From Apostichopus parvimensis (taxonomy: Eukaryota > Echinodermata > Holothuroidea > Aspidochirotida > Stichopodidae), in NCBI GenBank assembly GCA_000934455.1, contig KN887236.1:78491-102362 (forward strand): DNA of 23,872 bases, read 5' to 3'. This document shows, piece after piece, positions 10,482-20,302 of the stretch. Below the pieces are notes generated by a model that was not told where the DNA came from, did not search any database, and saw nothing but the letters and a program-made list of their open reading frames with translations. The first letter of the stretch is position 1. Every line of letters starts with the position of its first letter. The translations under genes and the position numbers were made by a program.

Positions 10482-11660
10482 TTCTACTCTTTACAGCAAT
10501 AGTGTAATTTGTACATTCTGTGATCTACGCATGTCTTTGAAGTTCATGCCTAGATATCGATCGTGTTAAACAACTGCTTCCTACTGTTGACATATAATGT
10601 ACCCTCTCATTAGAATTCTCTATATTGACTGCTACAGTATATATATTCTACTCTTTACTGCAATAGTGTAATGTGTACATTCCTTGATGTACACATGGCT
10701 TTGAAGTTCATGCTGAGAGATTAATCTGTTAAATAACAGCTTCCTACTGTTGACATACAGTACTGTATGATGTACCCTCTCTGTAGTATTCGCAATATTG
10801 ACTGCTATAGTACAGTATATATTCTACTCTTTACAGCAATAGTGTAATTTGTACAATCCCTGATGTACACATGTCTATGAAGTTCATGCTTAGAGATTGA
10901 TTATATTAAATAACAGCTTCCTACTGTTGACATACTGTATAATGTACCCTCTCTTTAGTATTCTCAATATTGACTGCTACAGTATATATATTCTACTCTT
11001 TACTGCAATAGTGTAATGTGTACATTCCTTGATGTACACATGGCTTTGAAGTTCATGCTTAGAGATTAATCTGTTAAATAACAGCTTCCTACTGTTGACA
11101 TACAGTACTGTATGATGTACCCGCTCTGTAGTATTCGCAATATTGACTGCTATAGTACAGTATATATTCTACTCTTTACAGCAATAGTGTAATTTGTACA
11201 ATCCCTGATGTACACATGGCTTTGAAGTTCATGCTTAGAGATTGATTATATTAAATAACAGCTTCCCACTGTTTACATATCATGTACCCTCTCTTTAGTA
11301 TTCTCCATATTGACTGCTACAGTACATACATTCTACTCTTTACAGCAATAGTGTAATTTGTACATTCCCTGATGTACGCATGTCTTTGAAGTTCATGCCT
11401 AGAATTGATTATATTAAATAACAGCTTCCAACTGTTTACATATCATGTACCCTCTCTTTAATATTCTCTACATTGACTGCTACAGTACAGTATATATATT
11501 CTACTCTTTACTGCAATAGTGTAATTTGTACATTCTGTAATGTATGCATGTCTTTGAAGTTAGATCATGTTATATAACAGCTTCCTACTCTTGACATATA
11601 ATGTACCCTCTCTTTAGTATTCTCTATATTGACTGCTACAGTACATATATTCAGTTCTCT
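10482..11660. repeat. Satellite array, ~164-176-bp monomers with dimeric order
   Basis: Monomers begin ttctactctttac[a/t]gcaatag at 10482, 10646, 10822, 10991, 11167, 11331 and 11499, with a decayed start at about 11650. Spacings are 164, 176, 169, 176, 164, 168 and ~151. Each contains a gtacattc...atgtac block, ctttgaagttcatgc, aacagcttcc[t/c]actgtt, atgtaccctctc and attgactgcta. Monomers 2+3 (10646-10990) and 4+5 (10991-11330) are nearly identical as pairs, sharing private variants such as gtgtacattccttg and cagtactgtatgatg, so a ~345-bp dimer was duplicated. Confidence 0.92.
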
Positions 11661-12687
11661 ACACATGACAGTTTTTTGTTTGATTTTCTTCCTATTTCCC
11701 TACCACCTGTTATTTCCCAGTTTATATATAATTTGTCCCAAACTTCCTGTTGAACTATACACTCATCACAACAACGTACATCTCATGAATTTATCTGGTC
11801 TCCTGCTTGCATGCCTCTGAAATCCTGAATAATTTTTACAGCAGACAGCTCCGAGCCAGCGTTCTCTGTTTGCTATCATTGAGCAACAGTGGTTTTAAGC
11901 ATAATTCAGCACAGTGTGTGACTATCGTTACTATGTAAGGTTAAAGTGTAATGAGCGTATGATGCCTACCGGGTGTGATCTTGACAGGTTTTACGCAAAC
12001 AGGTGTTCTTGTTGATATTTAGTTTGACCTTAGTTTGGGCGAGGGTATATTTATTGATTCATTTCTCTCTTTCTTTGAAAATGTGAGTGTGATTAATCCT
12101 TCCTTTGTATTCTTTAACGATTATTTGGAGCAGAAACAATTATCAGGCAGGCCAACTATTTCAATCCTTTGTCCAAAAGAGGAGGTCACCTGTTGTTATT
12201 TCTCTCTCAAAGGTGTCAATTTAGAAAAATGGCAGTTTCATATCAAATTAAATGGCGTTACATATGTCAGATTGTCTTACAAAACTAATATTGTGTATAG
12301 TTTTGATTTAAATCACAATATTGCTTGCAGTATTCCATCCTGCTCTGCTATTTTGCTCTGCAAGAGTTCTTATAATCAGATCGTTCAACACCCAACAGAC
12401 CCTCCACCCACCTCCTACCATCAGAATCAGTGTTCAGAATGCATGTAAACTAGCAAGGACTCTCAATTACTATTGATGTTGAAAAAACATCCATCTTCAT
12501 CTGCAATCCCCAAAACAATTTCCCCCCAAAAATTTTCATCCCATGGAACTGTAGACAAACTTAAGCTTCAAAGGTTTACAAATGAAACAGCAAAACATTA
12601 CATGAAATCTGTGGGACACACATCTGTTGTACTAAAACATATATATATCTTCCATATTGCATAATTGAAACCCTGTGCCCAGAAAAA
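11661..12687. other. Non-coding DNA with a long Met-less open frame
   Basis: A 137-codon plus-strand frame runs from 12035 to 12448. It opens at a TTG and has no ATG until its last sense codon, so it cannot be a conventional gene on its own. The translation, with mixed hydrophobic and Ser-rich segments, matches nothing I recognise. It could be a decayed repeat or chance. Confidence 0.5.
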
Positions 12688-12747
12688 ACAGCTGCAGCAA
12701 GGCTGCATTAATATCAAACAATAAGAGATGTACTCTGCAGACCAGTG
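12688..12747 (+). repeat. Dispersed repeat, copy 2 (partner at 8531)
   Basis: This is the second copy of the gctgcagcaaggctg...agaccag element. A partial inverted echo follows at about 12766-12780 (gcagcttggctgcag), so the local sequence can pair imperfectly with 12690-12706. Confidence 0.6.
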
Positions 12748-13780
12748 CATCCCACTAAATTACAGGCAGCTTGGCTGCAGTGATGCTGCAGCTCCATCTG
12801 TGTACTTGTTTGATATGGCTGACCCAAACTCAAGGCAGAAGATAGATCTAAGTAGATCTAAGAATTAATTATTCACAATCATTGAGATTACACTGTACGC
12901 AGATGTCTTGAAGTGAAAAATGACAGGTGACACTGGTCAGTATGGTCTAAAAGTTTGACCATATGTGACCATGTCGATGACCACAACATCTTCCAAGAAT
13001 ATTCGGGAACAATAAAGGTAGAACTTAATCATCCAAAACGTTCAACTTTATTGTTTTAAGAAAGCTTTCAAAAGATAGGTTTCTTTAAGTTTGTTGGAAA
13101 TATCAAAAGTAACAGAGCCGTGTATTGCTTTTAGTTTGCATCTAGTATGCATCCAGCCAGAGTTCAAGACAAGATAATTGTAAGAATCTATATTTATCTG
13201 TGCTATAAGAAGAACTATCAATAAATCTCGCTGTAGTGGTTGTCTGCAAATGCTACTAAATCAAGTCGACCAAACTAATTGGTTTTTTCTTTCCTGTATT
13301 TTGGTATAGTACCAGTATGATTTCAGTTTTATCAAAATAATTCTGAACTAGCCCTTCTGGAAAGGTGTTGTGGTATAAATGTGTAGAAAAGTAATGTTTT
13401 TATAGCTCTATAATTTAGAGAAATTATGCATTGTAATATTTGTAAGCTTTTAAATAAAGGTACAGATGGACACTCTGTGATTTAGTAGCTGGTAAATTAA
13501 ATCTGAGTATTTAAATAGTCTGAAATATGCAATTAAATTAAAAAGTGGTCATATTAATCAACATTTACTTCACATTCTTATTCCATGATTCATTTTAATA
13601 ATTTAGTTTGTAATTGCTATATTCTGGTAATTGTAATCCAGGAAAAAATGGAAGGTTATTATTTACAAATATGTACTTGGCAAGCTTCTACCAAGTTTTG
13701 CAAAATTTCAGATAAAAATGCCAGACAAGAGGGGTGGGGTCATACAGCCCCACCAGCTTGAGGTCAATTGGGGGGGGGGA
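12748..13780. other. Non-coding DNA
   Basis: No supported exon. There is a poly-G run of about 10 at 13770-13779 just before the short array. Confidence 0.55.
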
Positions 13781-13839
13781 GACCTGGAAAAATATGGAAG
13801 GGACCTGGGAAAATATGGAGGAGACCTGGGAAAATATGA
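13781..13839. repeat. Short tandem repeat, 21-bp units
   Basis: gacctgg[g/a]aaaatatg begins at 13781, 13802 and 13823, giving three copies with exact 21-bp spacing directly after a poly-G run. Confidence 0.85.
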
Positions 13840-14330
13840 GATAAAGAACCATGTATTCTCATTTTCATAATGAAACTTAAGGCAAAATGGAATATGAAAA
13901 AATGGTGAGGTAGTTATCCCCAGGGACCACCCTGACTCTCGAAGATGCCTCTAATATTCTCAACATATACTCAATATCTAAATATATTGACTATATGCCA
14001 TTTGAGATTCTGCTAGTTATTTCCTGTTACTGTTATATATACTAAAGCCACATGGTGGGTGTCTATGATATTAAGCACTGGTGTACTACATTGAGCAATG
14101 AATGTATCAGATTTCAACCAGCTAATAACACTCATAAATTTCTTGGTGTGAAGAGTTTTGTCTCTTCTCTTCTCGGATGATATCAAAGTCTGCTAGTTGG
14201 AGAAGCATACCCAACCATCATTGTGTGTCTGTGTCTGTGTGTGTCTGTGTGCTGGAGATACTAACAGTGAACAGTACATCCAAATAGTTTACAAAAATTG
14301 TATTATATTTTTAATAGGAGATATCATAGG
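13840..14330. other. Non-coding DNA with short TG repeat
   Basis: A tgtgtgtctgtgtc-type run at about 14221-14251 gives rise to an open frame with a Cys/Val stretch. No real gene is supported. Confidence 0.5.
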
Positions 14331-14363
14331 TTCTGTGTTCATTCTGTGTTCATTCTGTGTTCA
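14331..14363. repeat. 11-bp tandem triplication
   Basis: ttctgtgttca occurs three times head to tail without mismatch. Confidence 0.9.
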
Positions 14364-15784
14364 TTATTTAAACATTATTGAAGAGTTTATTGAGCAAGTC
14401 TATACATACACCATGATCCAGTCACATGTTGTGGGATTTTTATTATTTTAAAGGTGTTATGATTTTTTTGGGGAGTTTAATGGTTTTTCTTAGAACTATA
14501 TTAAAATAGAGATGGGTGCTACAAAATCTTAAAATATAAAACAAAATCTGTTTATTTAAGTCCTCTGTCATTATCATAACATGAACAAAGAAAATGGGCA
14601 ACACTTTCAACAGTTTGATAAGTTTGGTAATGAAATCACTTGATCACTTTCTCAGTAGCCAATGATGATAAATTAACTTATCTTAGACCTCTTACTTTGC
14701 TTTGATGGGTGTCTGTACTGTATACAACTTTTACTTGGTATAATGCACACCGTAACACAAATCTATTACATGATTCTATACAGCCACTCTCTACAGCTTA
14801 CACATAATCAGCTGGAATGATGAAGCCATTTAACAGATTTTCCAAGAATGAGGCAACAAGCATTATATATTGTCTCGTCTGATCATTTTTTTTTTTTTTT
14901 GTTGGTATTGTGCCACGGTCACTAAATTTTATTTCCAACCTACGGTCTGAGATAATAGCAAACCATGGTTCAATCTCCGGTTTGAGATTATGACCGCGGA
15001 TATTGTCTAATGGATTTAAGCAATCAGTAACTCATTACACAAAGTATTACTTTGCCAGAAAGCCAACCCTATGTTCACAGAGATGATTGGAAATTATTGC
15101 TCCGTAATTGAGAATTGTTTGGGATCAGTCGCAACTCAAATACTTCTAAAAGGGTCTTGAGGTTCATTTTGGTTGTTTTACATAGATCCAAGAATCTCAC
15201 ATCTATAGAGAATGTTTTTTAATTCCATCGGTGAAAGCCATCTTGACTTATATTTATAGTAGTACGAGACTAAGTGTGCTACCATTGGCCACTGCCACTG
15301 GCAGCTTCCTGTTGTATGGCGGATGTAATTTAGGGATGTATTGCAGAAAGATTCACGTATCTCAATCTACTTTGTTTAGTCTAAAGTTGAAATCATGATT
15401 TCTACTGTAATACATTAAAGTTATGATGGAAAAGAATTTTAGTTCTTTGAATAATCTGTAACATAAAAAACTGATATGCTATATAAACACATTTTGTCCT
15501 TTGGGACTCATTATGCATTTCACTTCAATTCAAGACATTGAAATAAGATTGATTTCACTTGTCAAGTATCACACCCTAGATGTTAGCTAGCTATATATCT
15601 TGTCATGGTTAGCTATACAATAGTGTATACTTTATAACAGAATTGTTCAATTAATCAGAAAAAGGATTTGAGCTACTGTAAGTGTCTGATTTATTTATTT
15701 GACCCAATATAAGTTTGAGTGCGGACTTTAATACCAAGTTGCTCCTGACTATATGTGTGGATGTATATGTATAAACAGGGTACA
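14364..15784. other. Non-coding DNA
   Basis: No exon seen. There is a poly-T run of at least 15 at 14886-14900. Near 14940-15000 a doublet, cggtctgagataata and cggtttgagattatg, suggests a short diverged direct repeat. Confidence 0.55.
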
Positions 15785-15810
15785 GTTACAGTATATATAT
15801 ATACTGTAAC
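15785..15810. repeat. Perfect 26-bp palindrome
   Basis: The left arm GTTACAGTATATA is followed directly by its exact reverse complement TATATACTGTAAC, with no spacer. It can extrude as a hairpin or cruciform. The outer part uses the ACAGTA/TACTGT motif that is common through the window. Confidence 0.9.
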
Positions 15811-16659
15811 ATAACTCTTGTACAAGACAAATTTGTCAGATTGGATACATGTTTTATTCTGTTTCCATGGACTTCAAATTAGTCCTCCTTTCAACAATTC
15901 ATCCCAGTGAGATGACAAGGCTGTGTATGTTATGTTAGAAAACAACCATTGAAATCCCTAGAGGCCATATAGCAGACTCTTAAGGGGAACAAAAGGGGAA
16001 TCAAAAAATATATATTGTAAAATATGGTAATGTATGGACACACAGTATAGAGAGTAGAAATTATTGGTATTCATTGACACAGCACATACAGTACAGTATA
16101 GTGATTGCAGTAGCCATTGTTATATATGTATACATGTTTATGAAGTATATTTATCATATAAATTTACTCTTCTGCTTCAGTGTGTACAGTACAGTGTTTC
16201 ATCTTCTTCTTTTGGTATATAGCTTGTATTGTTGTTACTTTTTGCACAACATTTAAAGCAAAATTGTGTATTTCCAAACCAGCCTTTGAGATTGTATCCT
16301 GTCAACGTAGAGTAGACTTTGACTAACAGCTGTAACAATGGACCTTTGTTATAGTTCATTAACAGGTTACAATTAATTAATTGTGAGACTTGCTGCAGTA
16401 TGCTGCTTGTTTAAATGTATTGCTTTCTTCTAAAAGAAATTTGTCTCCCAAGAAACACCTTTGTTGTTTTTGTATCGGTAAGTCGCTGTTTTTGCATCGG
16501 TCTGTTTTTAGGATAATTATCTCAATTCCGTATACTTTCTTGTCATGACAGTGGGGCTGTCCAAAACTGAAAATGAGAGCAAGTGGGGTAAGTTTTAAGC
16601 TGAAGTGTCAATTCATCATCAACACTCTCTCAAATCCATTAATAAAGTCTCATCCTGAT
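15811..16659. other. Non-coding DNA
   Basis: No supported exon. Small open frames on both strands around 16074-16359 overlap each other and lack recognisable features. Confidence 0.55.
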
Positions 16660-17000
16660 TTGGAGATATGTATATCCCATTGTGAGCTGGATATTATATC
16701 CCATCTTAAGCTGCGTATTCATGTATATCCCATATGCAGTGGGATATTCCTATACATGTATATCCCATATTCAGAAGGATATACAGTACATGTACGTCCA
16801 ATAGTCAGTGGGATATTCACGTATATCCCATATTCAGTGAGATATTCATGTTCATGTATATCCCATATTCAGTGGGATGTACATCCCATATTAATGGGAT
16901 ATTCACGTACATCCAATAGTCAGTGCCAGGATATTCACGTATATCCCATATTCAGTGGGATATCCATGTTCATGTATATCTCATCTTCAGTGTTCATGCA
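16660..17000. repeat. Array of ATATCCCA / TGGGATAT inverted arms
   Basis: About ten irregular units alternate ATATCCCATATTCAGTGGGATATTC with an [atg]ttcatgtat or acgtat linker. Because ATATCCCA and TGGGATAT are reverse complements, every unit is a near-perfect inverted repeat, and neighbouring units can pair as well. Variants include catccaatagtcagtg and a ggatgtacatccc core at 16875-16887. The array supplies most of an ATG-initiated 156-codon plus-strand frame (16573-17043) whose Y/I/P/S-rich repeats simply mirror the DNA. Confidence 0.8.
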
Positions 17001-17202
17001 CATAGCTCCCATAAACACTGGAAGCCACTTCTGGAATAGTTGACAAAGTAACAATAGTTCAAACTTTATCTACTGTACATGTAAACAGTCTAGAACCAGT
17101 TTTAACTCTTTATTGTTTAAACTATATTAACTGTTTTAGGAGAGTTATTTCTGTTAACTAGGTTTCATTCTGCTTGGTCAAATATTGTATATCACCATCC
17201 AT
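17001..17202. other. Non-coding DNA
   Basis: Nothing recognisable between the two inverted-repeat arrays. Confidence 0.55.
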
Positions 17203-17312
17203 GCATAATGATCCATACCGTATGTGATGCTATAGCATACGGTATTAATAGCATAATGATCCATACTATATGGGATGCTATAGCATACAGTATTAGCACA
17301 ATGATCCATATT
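17203..17312. repeat. Tandem repeat with internal hairpin, 45-48-bp units
   Basis: gca[t/c]aatgatccata starts at 17203, 17251 and 17296. The first unit carries a hairpin with 10-bp perfect arms, ATACCGTATG (17215-17224) and CATACGGTAT (17236-17245), around an 11-nt loop. In the second unit the arms are mutated (atactatatgg and catacagtat), so pairing is weakened. Confidence 0.8.
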
Positions 17313-17930
17313 ACTGATACAAATGGATTTTTGTGTCCTATTTCACCAGCAGCTTTTAACCTCATTATGGCAAATATATCCTAATTGGAACATGCTTTAA
17401 CTGTCCTATACCATTAGTATACCATCTAAACAATCTTGACAAAAGAAGAAAAAAACACTCCAGCTTTCATTTCATGCTCTGTGTATTGCCTGGAAACTTA
17501 TTTCAGCATGGCAACGCAGAGCAATTTAATACTGTACAGTAGGCATGTATGCATTTAATTGTTTTCACTCTATGGTCATGCCCCATCAATAATAAATCTC
17601 AGTGAGTGAGTTGTAAGTTTAAAAGTGTTGCTCTTTACATGAACTTTCAATCCGTGATGTAAATTGTCTGTGAAAGTATCATTTGTTTTGGGTCTATATA
17701 TTAATGTTAGGAGAAATACAGTTTACTCTAAATTAGGGAAAAACATCCATCTTTGAACGGAAGAATTACTGAGGTTCTCATAATGTGTATACTTATTGTG
17801 TTGTGCTTGTAGTATCAGACTGGGTGGTACAGTATGGAGAAAAACAACATTATGGTGAAATTGAGAAGTCATGAAATCAAATGTCAGTTATAGTAAGCAT
17901 TAAACACTGTCTGGTTCTTTAATCCACAGT
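17313..17930. other. Non-coding DNA
   Basis: No exon or clear repeat seen. Confidence 0.55.
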
Positions 17931-18089
17931 GGATTATTGTGCAGTATTTGATATGACATTAGGATTATTGTGCAGTATTTGGTATGACATTAGGATTTTT
18001 GTGCAGTATTTTGGTATGACATTAGGATTATTGTGCAGTATTTTGGTATGACATTAGGATTATTGTGCAGTATTTTGATATGACATTAG
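17931..18089. repeat. Tandem repeat, 31/32-bp units
   Basis: Five copies of ggatt[a/t]ttgtgcagtatttt / [g/a]atatgacatta start at 17931, 17962, 17993, 18025 and 18057. Copies 3-5 have one more T than copies 1-2, which explains the 31-to-32 change. Both flanks carry aatccac (17921 and ~18091). Confidence 0.92.
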
Positions 18090-18819
18090 GGAATCCACCA
18101 CTGATGTGATATATTTCATTTATAAATAAGGTAGTGATTGTATCAACTTCCAGACCCAGTATATAGTTTTACAAATAACTGGTTTGTTTCTTTTAGTTCC
18201 ATTTACTAATTAGAAAAGTAGTTTATATTAATCAATAGTCTGGCATATACACATGACAATCAAAGAGCTGAGCCCCCCCCCCCCATACAGAATCCACACC
18301 TTTGTGAGTCCCCTATTTTCAGAATAACTTACAGGTATCTCCACTTCAACATTTTCCATATGCTTCCATCAGATTGCAACAAATTCAGCTTAAAAATTCC
18401 ATACACTGAAATTAATCAAAACAAATACCTTTGAACCATCAATTGACTTTTCCAGGACTTTCCATTCCCCCTCCTATTCTTGGGTGGGGAGGGGGGGGGA
18501 AACAAAAGATAAAGGCCTACTCACGCAATTTTACATTAATCTTAAAAGTGTGAATATTACCACAGGTCATTTATCATATATATGTCAAGCTTTTAATGAC
18601 ATCAGCTGTAATCACATTTTCATTAAATTTGCGTCAACAAAATGCTGTCAAGTTAAAGGGTCTAGAGCACATAAATGTTATGCAAGAGTAACAAGAGTTG
18701 TTCGGAAACCTTGTTAAGGTAAAGTAATTTGCCATCTGGCTCTGCAAATGGTCCTGATAATGAAATACAGAATTGTTTTGTTTACCATCGTACTTTGTCC
18801 TACAGCCGCTGGGTTTTCT
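18090..18819. other. Non-coding DNA with C-rich run
   Basis: There is a poly-C run at about 18271-18284 and a poly-G run near 18490-18499. The frame at 18484-18717 lacks an ATG start and shows no recognisable domain. Confidence 0.5.
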
Positions 18820-19130
18820 GAGCTGTGTTGCGTATCAGTGGAGTGTTTACTAAACATGTCACTTCTGCTATCCGAACACCTTATAACTCTCAAATTATTT
18901 TTAGGTCAAGTATGGACGTTGAATCTGACAAGCTTGTTATCTCTTGTCCGCACTCTACGTTGAGGATGAACAGAAGAAGAGAAACAGAGTAGAGCTTAGT
19001 TTGAGTCTGTTAAGATGAATCGTTTGCCCTTTGTTTTATCTTCCATGGCCGTTAATAAATCCAGATTTAATTGCGACGTTGTCCTTTCGTTCCCATGGCA
19101 ACCTTTCGTGCTGTACCGCACTATTCTTTA
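18820..19130. promoter_or_regulatory. CpG-enriched segment, possible regulatory region
   Basis: I count about 13 CpG dinucleotides in 310 bp, against very few per 300 bp in the AT-rich DNA to the left. An ATG frame at 18748-18963 with a hydrophobic N-terminus enters it, and a 26-codon ATG frame (18912-18992) lies inside, but neither is recognised. The segment also holds an X-box-like site at 19089-19102. It could be a promoter, an enhancer, an untranslated exon or an old GC-rich insertion. Confidence 0.35.
19089..19102. promoter_or_regulatory. RFX X-box-like inverted repeat
   Basis: GTTCCCATGGCAAC is one base off the palindromic RFX site GTTGCCATGGCAAC. It lies in the CpG-enriched segment about 1.2 kb before the first ORD exon. 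Confidence 0.3.
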
Positions 19131-19678
19131 ATTAAGCTAAAAGGGAACATTCACAAAACATATCTAAAAAAGAAGTCATTTAGGATAAATAATTGAATTT
19201 GAATTTCTCTAATGTGATTTTGGAGTATTTTTATTGAGGTTAATTTTTCCAACAATGTTTTTTTTTTCCAAAAATAACTAAGTCACTGATAATTTTGATA
19301 TGATCATCTGTTTAGTAGTATTTTACTACCAAATCTCAGTTTTATGAACAAATGCATGTTGATTTGATATATTTTTAGCTAAAATATGAAGAAAATTTCA
19401 TCCCTGAATGTGTATGATAATGAGATGATGCATTCTGGTTGTAAGAGACAATAAACTGAAAATTATATTCCATTATAGTGTATAGTTATGCTCTACAAAC
19501 ACTGCTCAAATTGTTGTCTCATTCAATTTTTTCACTACATTCAACATTATGGAGCAGGAGAGCATGTAGTGATCGCATCTAACGATGTATAAAAACATTA
19601 ATTTGAAGTAACCATGGGATATGTCAGAACAAACTGTGTCCACTTTATCGGTTGCTACAAAGTAATGTATGTCGATGT

Positions 19679-19760
19679 CCAATCAATTCTTGGGGCTGGC
19701 GGTGCTGTAATTGGTCGCTACGCTCCTGCTTTTGTTTTAATCAATATCAAAGTATAAAGG
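19679..19760 (+). promoter_or_regulatory. Candidate promoter: two CCAAT boxes and TATA-like box
   Basis: CCAATCA at 19679-19685 and a reverse CCAAT (ATTGG) at 19710-19714 precede TATAAAG at 19753-19759. The spacing is compatible with an NF-Y/TBP promoter. Transcription would start near 19780-19790 on the plus strand, about 0.5 kb before the first ORD exon. Short ORD-only isoforms made from internal promoters are known for some ORPs, which makes this worth noting. No transcript evidence is available. Confidence 0.25.
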
Positions 19761-20175
19761 TGTTTAATTAACGTTCTGCTCGTTCGGTTTATACATCTGT
19801 GGCGGTGTCCATATGTTGTTATGTAATCAGATAAACAAATTCAGTCGGCTGCCTCCCTTAAATGTCAAGTTTTAATTATGAAAAATATCCGAGTGCAATT
19901 CGGGATTTGAGGATTAAAAATCATTTCTGAGAAGAGATTTCCTAGTGAAGAACTTCACAATTTTGGGTCTTGCACGACATAAGGAAAATATCTGACAATT
20001 TGATTAACTAAGGTGAATATGTACACATGGAAGAAAATGTTTTTTTAGAAAATATGAAACTATATATTTTGGTCGGTTGACTTAAAACAGTTTGTTGATT
20101 TGGTGTAAAATATTTGATTCAAGGTAACCTTCAGTTGCTATAGCGACTGTTTTACCGGTCAAGTTACTTAATTTG

Positions 20176-20300
20176 GTCATTTCTTTCTCTACTTCTTCTC
20201 TTTCTTCTTCTTCTTCTTCTTTTTCTTCTTCTTTCTTTTGTTTTTCTTTTTGTTGTAAATTCTTCTGTTTGTTTGCTCACTTTTGATTTCTTGTTCTTTC
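20176..20300 (+). repeat. (TTC)n / polypyrimidine tract before acceptor
   Basis: A tctttcttcttcttcttcttc-type run covers about 75 bp from 20180. T-rich sequence then continues up to ttgttctttcAG at 20302. It is a microsatellite and at the same time an unusually long polypyrimidine tract for the 3' splice site of the first ORD exon. The Lys-rich minus-strand frame here is its shadow. Confidence 0.85.
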
Positions 20301-20302
20301 AG

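Noticed and set aside
10482..11660. CRISPR-like array
   Set aside because: Whole monomers repeat head to tail with no unique spacers, and the context is animal DNA.
12035..12448. 137-codon plus-strand frame
   Set aside because: Starts at TTG and lacks any ATG before its last sense codon; no family recognised.
16573..17043. 156-codon ATG frame as a real protein gene
   Set aside because: Most of it is encoded by a self-complementary tandem repeat. Kept only as a finding, not as a CDS.
18748..18963. 71-codon ATG frame with a signal-peptide-like start
   Set aside because: Composition could fit a secreted peptide, but there is no recognisable mature region and no supporting splice or promoter structure.
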